Assembly (NCBI GenBank): GCA_024509875.1
Contig: JAMPIV010012435.1
Location: 494,001 to 558,000 of the forward strand
Direction of reading: 5' to 3'
Origin: Oreohelix idahoensis
Lineage: Eukaryota > Mollusca > Gastropoda > Stylommatophora > Oreohelicidae
Length of the DNA stretch: 64,000 nucleotides
Positions within the stretch are counted from its first letter, which is position 1. Each line of letters starts with the position of its first letter. Shown one piece after another: positions 57,088 to 64,000 of the stretch. The position numbers were made by a program, and so were the translations under genes. The notes below the pieces were generated by a model, which was given only the letters and a program-made list of their open reading frames with translations, ran no database searches and had not been told where the DNA came from.

Positions 57088-59055
57088 TGGGTTTGATGGT
57101 ATTGTATGATGGTGATATTACTAAATGTAATGTATGAGGCCAGCTGTGAAGGCTCCTGAGATAAAATGTAGTTGTGAATTGTCAGAAGGCCTTTCTTGCT
57201 ACCACTACGACCTCACACTTAATTTTTTTTCTTAATGAATGTGGCTACGTAAAGTGTCTAGGGTAATGATATGTAGTGTGGTGTGATAGTTTATAAATAC
57301 ACCCACAGATAATTAAGAAGACTAATAATATTAACAAATGTTAAAATACACTGAACTAACTCACGTGTGTAAAATTTTTGATAGAATTATATTACATTTA
57401 TTTTGTTCTGGATCAAGTTTTATGTTGACCAGAACTTTTAAAAAAAGAGATTTAGAAATTATGAAAGAAATGCATGGAATGTTACATAATAAATGCAAGA
57501 GTGTACATATATAAGTACTAGACTAGTTAGTTTTATTAAAATGTTCTAGTAGTCATCTACTTGGGAGGATAGTTAATGTTTGTGCTGTTGGGGTGGCCTC
57601 ATCACACCTGTCTATATTGACTACACAGTGTCCAGTAAATTGCAGGAATTTTATGGGGTATTAGCAACTAAAAGGTGTTGGTGAACTTCCAGCAGACCAG
57701 AGGCTCACTCATCTTGAAGAAGTAGCTCTGGTGCTGAAATCTGGTGGTCCCAACTCTCCGTGCTGGCGGGCAATAATAGTGGTCTCTGTCACAACGTACT
57801 GCACAGATACACTCGAGTAAAATCACCAACTGGATAGACACCGCCTTGTTGACAGCTGAAACTCACAGCTCTGCAATCAAAGTATTGGCTATGTGTCAAA
57901 ATTCTATTCTCTACCCACGTCTGGACACAACACGGACACAACAACCACATCATACAGACAGGTCAGATCTCTCTGACCAAACAGCACATTTACCATGGTG
58001 GTTTTACATCAGATAGGTCCTCCCAGACTATAGATTCTGAAAAAATATTTATTAGTTTCCTTCCCTAAAAGTGGATAGGTAATATGTTTCATTATTCTCA
58101 ACACTTGATCTGTCTTTCCTAACCCTTGCTGGAGTTTATGTATATTGTTGGTCCCTAGACCCTGACTTGGGCGGGGGGTCTAGAGCAAATCCCTACTTGT
58201 TTGTAAGGCTAGATTTCGATATGGCAGTATCAAATCACTCGAACATTAAACAATATTCAAAATATGCAAAGAAATAATTTCAATCTTACCAGATTATGAA
58301 TAAAGAACACAGAAATGCTAGCAAAACTCAGCTGAGCTGCTGGCTATAGTATGGCGTCCCTGAACTTATTTCACTTTCTTTCATTTGGAAATCACCACAC
58401 TTTAAAATACTGTGTCTATCATCGAACAACTATTGAGGAATGGCCCCACTTGCTCGTCTGAGCGCCGATAAAATGATTGTCTGTGGCCAATCACTGCCTA
58501 GGTTTATTTCAAATTCAAATTTCCTACCCTAAAGTCATTTCAGTCATGCTTCAGTCAAGTATGGATGTTTATCTGTTAGTCTGTCCGTCTCTACTTGCGT
58601 TTTTACAAAAATGTACTTGATTTTTGAACCAACCTTTCTCTCCCCTCCAAAATTTTGTCGTTAAAAGTTATTTTTAGACACAGCCACCACAATATCCCTT
58701 CTCTTCCATACTAAGTAGATTTGAACACCTGCGTCTCGAGGTCGTGTTTTTTTGTGCAAATAGCGACACTTTTTATTCAATACAGTCATGTCGCTGATGT
58801 GAACAACACTGTCTTTTGTCATTATCTTCAATATTATCTATCCGTCTGTAAAATTAAGAACATATTAGTTCACTGCTCAGAATGGGCCATCCGGCCAGCT
58901 AATTTTTATATTCCTAACATTAATATTAAGAAAAAAGTACTTTTTAAATTTTGTAATATTTCGAACATCTGCGTTTAGCCGCTGAATTCAAATCAAGGGC
59001 TTGGTATCGCAAAAGCGTCCATTCCGTACTTCGTGTCAATTTGGGGGACGTGAAT
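57088..59055 (-). repeat. E3 3' LTR (approximate end)
   Basis: Begins (plus strand) TGGGTTTGATGG, shared with 63931. The other end is set only roughly, by the purine-rich tract that follows on the plus-coordinate side. Within it I recognise no gene. Confidence 0.65.
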
Positions 59056-59070
59056 TTTTACTTTCCTCCC

Positions 59071-59111
<41 letters not shown>

Positions 59112-59112
59112 A
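59056..59112 (-). promoter_or_regulatory. E3 polypurine tract with a long G-run
   Basis: On the minus strand a G-run of more than 35 bases leads into gggagggaggaaag next to the LTR. The position suits a polypurine tract. The run length probably reflects homopolymer expansion or an assembly artefact. Confidence 0.45.
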
Positions 59113-59428
59113 TTGCGTCTCCTTAGCCTTGCTAGTCTCACGCAATCTTTCCAGTCATATTTTTTTCCTTTCTTTTGTTGATCCGCCGTTCTCATCCTGT
59201 CTAGCAAGTCAATTTTTATGCAGGGTGATGACCCGCGGTCTGGGCGATCATGTACTATCAGCAGCCTACGCATTATGTTTTTATCCTTACATGTTATCTT
59301 TGGAGGTATTTTACCGTTGTATCTCTGTCAATTTCACTACACATCTCCCCACTTGAAAACATGCCTATGGCAAGTTCCAACACCAGCGATACACATAGGT
59401 AAAATTACTCCTCACGTCTGCCACTACT

Positions 59429-61330
59429 CTAATTTTGATCACAGGGGTGCCGACTGAGGAAATCTGCACCGACATTCAATTTGCCTGGGATATATTGGAT
59501 ACTAAACTGATAAGGTTGAAGCAATAAAGACCACCTCAGCAATCTTGCGTTTTCATGCTTAGCCTGAGATAAGAATACGAGAGGCTGATGGTCCGTCTCC
59601 ACCACAAAAGTCCTACCATACAGATAGATTTGAAACTTCTTTATTGCCCATATTAACGCTAAACATTCTTTTTCGCTTGTGGAGTATCCTTGTTCCGCCT
59701 TATTCAATTTGCGGCTTGCATAAGCGACTGGTTTCAGTTCCCCATCAGGTGAAGATGATCTTTGCAACAAAGCCCCTCCGAGTCCTACATTACTTGCATC
59801 GGTTCTTAAGACAAAGTCCTGTGTCAAATCAGGCAGTTTGAGAATAGGCTTGCTAGTGAGTTTTTCCTTTAACTCTTGGAACGCTAGTTCACATTGTGCA
59901 GTCCAATTAATTTTATCTGGAAGTCCCTTGCGAGTCAGATCAGTCAGAGGAGCACAAATAGCGTTAAAATTCTTGATGTATTTCTGATAAAATCCGCATA
60001 ACGACACAAATGATCGCACGTCCTTTTTTGTTTGTGGCCTAGGTGCTCTCTGCAGTTTTTCCAAATTCTTAGGATCAGGGGTCATATTACCCTGATATAC
60101 AGTGTGTCCCAAGAATTCCAACTCTTTACATCCAATACAACATTTTGTTGGCCTAGCAGTTAAGTTCGCCTCCCGAAGTCTATCAAACAACATCTCCAGA
60201 GCTTCAATGTGTTCTTCAAATGTCTCTGTGGCGACGAGAATATCATCCATGAAATTCGTGATACATGGGTTATTCAGGGGATCCAACAATTTGCGCATCA
60301 TCCTTGAAAACACACTCGGAGCATTTTTCAGTCCGAATGGTAGCATATTGAATTCATAATGTCCATCCGAAGTGCTAAAAGCCAAATAAGGTCTCACTTC
60401 AGGCTTCACTGGGATCTGGTAATAGCCTTTACTAAGATCCACCTTTGAAAAGTATTTTGCCTTGTTCAGTCTGGCAAATAGCTGTTTTGTGTCTGGTAAT
60501 GGATCCACTTGTCCTTCTGTGACAGCATTCAGTTTCCTGTAATCTATGCACAGTCTGTGTTCCCCAGACGGTTTTCTCAACAAAACGACACTAGAACTAA
60601 AAGATGATTCACTGTGCGAAATAATCCCCTCCTTCAACAAATACTCTATTTCTTCCTTCAATGCCTTCTCCTTCGCGAACGGAATAGAATAGGCTCTCAT
60701 ACAGATTGGTTTTGAGTCTACCAGTTTCATGTCATACTGTAGCAAATTTGTATGGCCTGGTTTATCTGTTAATACATCTGTATGTTCCTCCAGAACCTGT
60801 TGAACTCTCTCCCTCTGGTTTTTAGTCAGGTGCTTGCTGACTTTTACCTGTGCTGCTGTTTCACAAGGATGTAATGGGTATTCATGTGAGGTGAGTGGTT
60901 CTTTTTGCATCTGAGTTGCGATAGCTAAGGTCAGTAAGGGGGTGCTTTCCTGGAGTGGTCTGTCCAGATACTTCTTTAATAAGTTTACATGATAAACTTT
61001 CTCCTTCCCCTTTTTGTCAATTTTATAGTTTGTTCTAGACACCTTCTCTAGAACCGTATATGGACCTTGCCAACCAATTTGTAATTTATTCTGGCTTCCG
61101 GGTAGTAGAAGCAGCACCTTCTCTCCGACTGCCAGTTCCCTGTCCTTTGCCTTCCTATTAAAATATGCTGCATGTTTCTTCCTGGCTTGCTTCAAATTAT
61201 CATTTGCCAGTTTCCATCCAGCTTTCAAACGAGTGGTCAGTTCGTTCACGTATTGATACGATGAGGTAACAGTCTCTTCCGCCTTCTCATCTGTCCAGGT
61301 CCTTAATAGAGTTACATCTGGATCTTTAAT
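59429..61330 (-). CDS. E3 integrase C-terminus, reverse transcriptase and RNase H
   Basis: A long open frame. The listed GTG at 61249 is internal; the same frame is open back to about 61330. Counted from 61249: GPY/F motif (Trp-Gln-Gly-Pro-Tyr) at about 60-64, RT about 180-370 with Leu-Cys-Ile-Asp-Tyr-Arg-Lys-Leu-Asn and active site Phe-Met-Asp-Asp at 333-336, RNase H about 460-600 with Arg-Thr-Asp-Ala-Ser, Glu-Cys-Leu-Ala-type step and Glu-Thr-Asp-His. It ends with Phe-Leu-Ser-Arg-His-Pro and TGA-type termination at 59429. Integrase C-terminus before RT confirms the Gmr1 order independently of E1/E2. Confidence 0.95.
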   Translation of the reverse strand: MKDPDVTLLRTWTDEKAEETVTSSYQYVNELTTRLKAGWKLANDNLKQARKKHAAYFNRKAKDRELAVGEKVLLLLPGSQNKLQIGWQGPYTVLEKVSRTNYKIDKKGKEKVYHVNLLKKYLDRPLQESTPLLTLAIATQMQKEPLTSHEYPLHPCETAAQVKVSKHLTKNQRERVQQVLEEHTDVLTDKPGHTNLLQYDMKLVDSKPICMRAYSIPFAKEKALKEEIEYLLKEGIISHSESSFSSSVVLLRKPSGEHRLCIDYRKLNAVTEGQVDPLPDTKQLFARLNKAKYFSKVDLSKGYYQIPVKPEVRPYLAFSTSDGHYEFNMLPFGLKNAPSVFSRMMRKLLDPLNNPCITNFMDDILVATETFEEHIEALEMLFDRLREANLTARPTKCCIGCKELEFLGHTVYQGNMTPDPKNLEKLQRAPRPQTKKDVRSFVSLCGFYQKYIKNFNAICAPLTDLTRKGLPDKINWTAQCELAFQELKEKLTSKPILKLPDLTQDFVLRTDASNVGLGGALLQRSSSPDGELKPVAYASRKLNKAEQGYSTSEKECLALIWAIKKFQIYLYGRTFVVETDHQPLVFLSQAKHENARLLRWSLLLQPYQFSIQYIPGKLNVGADFLSRHPCDQN

Positions 61331-61722
61331 TTATCATACTTATTTTTCATGGAACCCATCGGGTCCCGTCCATTAGAAGCTCTATAATGAGGACTTTTCT
61401 TCCTAGAATCATCACTCACAAATCGACCACTACCAATTTTTTTCTGGGGTTTGTCTCCCCACTTTAGATTGCTTATGAGAGATCTTCGCTCTCTTGTCTG
61501 TTCTTCCAGTTTATATAAGTCTGACCGAGGGATTGTCATCTTATCCTGGGTAAAATTTCTTCTTTGTACTCTTCGCATAGTGGCCATGTTAATCCATTCA
61601 AGTGAAGACTGGGTGTGAAAAGGGGGCTCCCATTCCACTTTGTCTACCCAAGTATAATTAGTTTTCCTTTCAGGCCTAAAGTTGCCCCGTGGCGTTTCTA
61701 GGTCCTGCACATATTTTCCCTT
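61315..61722 (-). other. Unrelated coding-like segment in place of E3 integrase core
   Basis: About 136 codons without a stop, continuing the protease/integrase-finger frame. It has none of the DDE-core motifs. Visible words include Trp-Glu-Pro-Pro-Phe-His-Thr-Gln-Ser-Ser, then Met-Ala-Thr-Met-Arg-Arg-Val-Gln-Arg-Arg-Asn-Phe, then Pro-Arg-Ser-Asp-Leu-Tyr-Lys-Leu-Glu. It is basic, with several Trp and Met. It ends in TAA just where the integrase C-terminus resumes in another frame. I do not recognise the family. A captured host transcript is the favoured inference. Confidence 0.65.
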
Positions 61723-62496
61723 TGTGGGTGTTCCCTCATGAAATACGCCACATGCTTCTACAAAGTTTTCAACATCGACATTTACGTCGGGCCAATAGTA
61801 TTTTCGAGCAATCTTTTGGCAGATGGTACCGACTTTCTCATGGTCACCATCTTTTCCAACATGTAAGCTCCTTATTAAGTTTGCCCTATATATCTTGGGA
61901 AGAACTAACTGTCCGTGACCAGTGGATCTAGTTCCTGTCTTCCTGTATAATAGTTTGTTCTTCATGAAATATTCCCCCTTGCTCGGAGGTGTGTGGCATT
62001 TGGGCAATTTTTTAAAACAGGGCTTGAGTGTCCTATCCTCAGCCTGCGCCTTCCTCATCTCCTCTGGATGAGCATTTATAGGTTCACCTTCTTCCTCCTT
62101 CTTCTGTGACCTGGTCTGCACTGTCGCCATGATCACAGGTTTCTCGGGATTCCCCAAGAAGACGTATCTACACCCCAATATCAGAGGGTAGATTGGTTCA
62201 TCTATCACTGCTGCTCTGATTTCTCCTTCCACATAGCGAGTTTTCACCGTTATCCTTGCGATGGGAAGTGTCATGAGTGGTATGTCCTTAGTTGCCCCTT
62301 GTATTTCCACTGTTTCTGTGGTATACTGACTTGGGTCCACTAGGCTAGACTTCACAACTGAATCATAATCCAAACCTGTATCATAAAGGCACCTTATGGT
62401 GACCCCATTACAAATAACATCCTCACAAACTGGGGGGTGATAAGGTTCCTGTTGTCCCTTAGGATTAACCTTTAATCTTTGCGTCCCCGACTTCAT
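61723..62496 (-). pseudogene. E3 protease and integrase zinc finger
   Basis: The protease has Cys-Leu-Tyr-Asp-Thr-Gly (Asp39 counted from the ATG at 62496). About 170 residues later the integrase finger has His212 and His219 and a Cys at 249. The partner Cys expected at 252 is Phe, so the zinc site is damaged. After residue 258 integrase homology stops. The ATG at 62496 overlaps the Gag frame; Gag and this frame join if a one-base shift in the zinc knuckle is allowed, so this is probably an internal codon of a Gag-Pol frame. Confidence 0.88.
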
Positions 62497-63215
62497 TGCA
62501 GCAATGTTTGAAGGTTTCCTTCTACAAAATTCGGTGTTATGGTTATCCTTCTTGCACCATTACACCATCTTTTTCCTTGGTTCAACGGTTTTCTTTCATT
62601 GAACTTTTGGTCATTGAACTGTGAGTTTCTGTCGCGATAGTCATTTCTTGGCCGCTCAAAGTTTGTCCTACCTTTATTTCCCTGCTCTCTATTATCAAAT
62701 TTATTAAATTGCTGTGGAGCTTTAAAATTGTCTATGTGCTTCTTTTTAGCACCACTTACCTCTGCCTGAGCTGCCTGATACCTCTCAGCAACATTTAAAA
62801 TTTCCCCCAACTTCTCTGCACCTTGTTCCATGAGAAATTTTCTCATGTCTGGAGCCATGGACTCTCTCAATTGCTCAATCATGATCATTTCTTTAAGATC
62901 TTGGGTCTTCCCCAGAGCCGTCCATTTCTCCAAATAGGTTTCTAGTCTGGCAGAGAATTGGTGGTATGTCTCCCCAGACAACAGTTTGGCATTTCTAAAT
63001 TTCTTACGATAAAATTCACCATTCTTCTCGTACCTTAATAACAAAGCCTGCTTTAACATGTCATAATTGTCTTGGTCTTCCCTGTTCATTTTGGCAAATA
63101 CTTCATAAGAAGTACCCCTCAATCCCTGTGATAGCTTTAAACTCCACCTCTCTCTCTCTAACCCATATGTAGTAGCTAATAACTCAAAACGTCCTAGGTA
63201 CCCCTCTATGTCATC
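62493..63215 (-). pseudogene. E3 Gag, SCAN-like capsid and nucleocapsid
   Basis: The capsid part has Tyr-Asp-Met-Leu-Lys-Gln-Ala-Leu-Leu-Leu-Arg-Tyr, Glu-Thr-Tyr-His-Gln-Phe and Glu-Gln-Leu-Arg-Glu-Ser-Met, the pattern of the SCAN-like C-terminal capsid domain of Gmr1-type Gag. A basic, Asn/Arg/Phe-rich tail follows. Near 62565 a CCHC zinc knuckle (Cys-x2-Cys-x4-His-x4-Cys) is visible only after a one-base shift, so the present frame misreads it. The frame is open upstream to 63215, beyond the listed start at 63122. Confidence 0.9.
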
Positions 63216-63658
63216 GTCTTCTCAACAAAATGGTCTAAATGAAACCCCATAGCTGAGTTTGAGGCTCCCAGACTAGGCGTAGCATCTGAGGCAAAAGGGC
63301 TGGCACCATTTTCAGGAGCCGGGCCTTGTAATTCCAGCTCCCTTAGTCGTAATTCGTGCTCCCTCTGCAACCTTCTATCTTCTGCCTCCCTTTGCTGTCG
63401 TTTTTCTTCTGCCTCCCTTTGCTGTCGTTTTTCTTCTGCCTCCCTTTCGGCAGTCAACCTTTTTTCTTCTGCCTCAATCTGCAGCCTCTTAATCTCAGCC
63501 TCAATTTGTAACCTCTTTTCTTCAGCTAACTTTCTATCTTCCCTTTCAATATATTTATCACATTCAGCCGTTACATATTGAATTAAAATCTGACCATCCA
63601 TTCCCATCTCCTTTGCGGTCAGCACAGCAGCTGATCGGAATTTTGCTAGCTCCGCCAT
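63206..63658 (-). pseudogene. E3 Gag N-terminal coiled coil
   Basis: I start at the ATG at 63658 (Met-Ala-Glu-Leu-Ala-Lys), not at the earlier codon, because the preceding residues are hydrophobic leader-like noise. Residues about 40-120 form a Glu/Arg/Lys coiled coil with nine-residue repeats (Glu-Ala-Glu-Glu-Lys-Arg-Gln-Gln-Arg). The frame ends at 63206 after a one-base shift near 63215; the capsid continues in the next frame. Confidence 0.85.
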
Positions 63659-63712
63659 ACTTTTTAGACAATATAATAATATACAAGCTAAATCTCTAAC
63701 CAGTAAATACAC

Positions 63713-63930
63713 TAAGTACTTCTTATGACTATAGTCTAACTAATTCTAACTAACCAGTTAACTAATTAATTATCACTGGCTGTGAAGATTCACCAACTTT
63801 TATCTGCAGGGACACTTTTAATTTTAAAGGGAATTTCACAATTTTTTTTCCTAATTTTATTTCTCCCACCAGGAGATCCTAATATTACTGTTGGGCTGAT
63901 TATCCCTGGACAAGACCCCAATATATGTGG
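63713..63930 (-). other. E3 leader
   Basis: Only about 270 bp separate the 5' LTR from the Gag start at 63658, much shorter than the leaders of E1 and E2. A TGGGG word about nine bases inside the LTR edge could be the primer-binding site, but I am not confident. Confidence 0.5.
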
Positions 63931-64000
63931 TGGGTTTGATGGTATTGTATGATGGTGATATTACTAAATGTACTGTATGAGGCCAGCTGTGAAGGCTCCT
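63931..64000 (-). repeat. E3 5' LTR, first 70 bp in window
   Basis: Matches 57088-57157 with one mismatch (tactgt versus taatgt). The remainder lies beyond the window. Confidence 0.8.

Larger units (their letters stand above)
57088..64000 (-). mobile_element. E3: Gmr1-type Ty3/Gypsy retrotransposon, cut by window edge
   Basis: Minus-strand element. The plus-strand words beginning TGGGTTTGATGG at 57088 and 63931 share about 70 bp with one mismatch and bracket the coding region, so I read them as LTRs; the right one leaves the window. The order from the 5' side is leader, Gag coiled coil, SCAN-like capsid, zinc knuckle, protease, integrase finger, an unrelated segment, integrase C-terminus, reverse transcriptase and RNase H. 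Two frameshifts in Gag and the loss of the integrase core make it defective. It is a different family from E1/E2 by protein sequence. Confidence 0.92.

Overview
This is a stretch of an animal genome made almost entirely of transposable elements and tandem repeats. No single-copy host gene could be recognised. The base composition is AT-rich, and minisatellites, 5'-truncated LINEs, tRNA-derived SINEs and Ty3/Gypsy elements with a SCAN-like Gag and integrase upstream of reverse transcriptase (Gmr1-type) are abundant. I infer a marine invertebrate, probably a mollusc or related lophotrochozoan; that assignment is inference only.

Layout. 1-4300: sequence in which I recognise nothing. 4335-8810: a decayed LINE tail, 55-bp and 59-bp minisatellites and smaller repeats. 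8813-12310: remains of one LINE's C-terminal tail, cut by a 3.1-kb LINE on the minus strand with a 13-bp target-site duplication (TSD). 12420-20760: a tRNA-like SINE, dispersed repeats and three minisatellites of 36, 64 and 55 bp. The 64-bp array is built from LINE coding sequence. 21569-24252: a 5'-truncated LINE flanked by an unusually long duplication, one arm of which later received a SINE with its own TSD. 25100-27900: nothing recognised.

27904-48158 is the main structure. A solo LTR on the minus strand (TSD ACTTT) lies 192 bp from a full-length plus-strand Gypsy element, E1 (29561-48153, TSD CATGA). Its two 1.48-kb LTRs are almost identical. E1 is split by a second, related Gypsy element, E2, on the minus strand (33793-43090, LTRs of about 1.08 kb). 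The split removed about 225 bp of E1, including its protease active site. E1 and E2 both encode Gag, then protease, integrase, reverse transcriptase and RNase H in that order. Their leaders share a conserved noncoding block.

48159-57087 holds a truncated reverse transcriptase/RNase H ORF (E4), two candidate LTRs of related families, and 25-bp and 35-bp minisatellites. 57088-64000 is a third Gypsy element, E3, on the minus strand, cut by the window edge. In E3 the integrase catalytic core is missing and an unrelated open reading stretch of about 136 codons stands in its place.

The most notable points are the E3 substitution, which may be captured coding sequence. The second is the age paradox: the inner element E2 has more diverged LTRs than the outer element E1 that contains it. 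The third is the conserved leader block.
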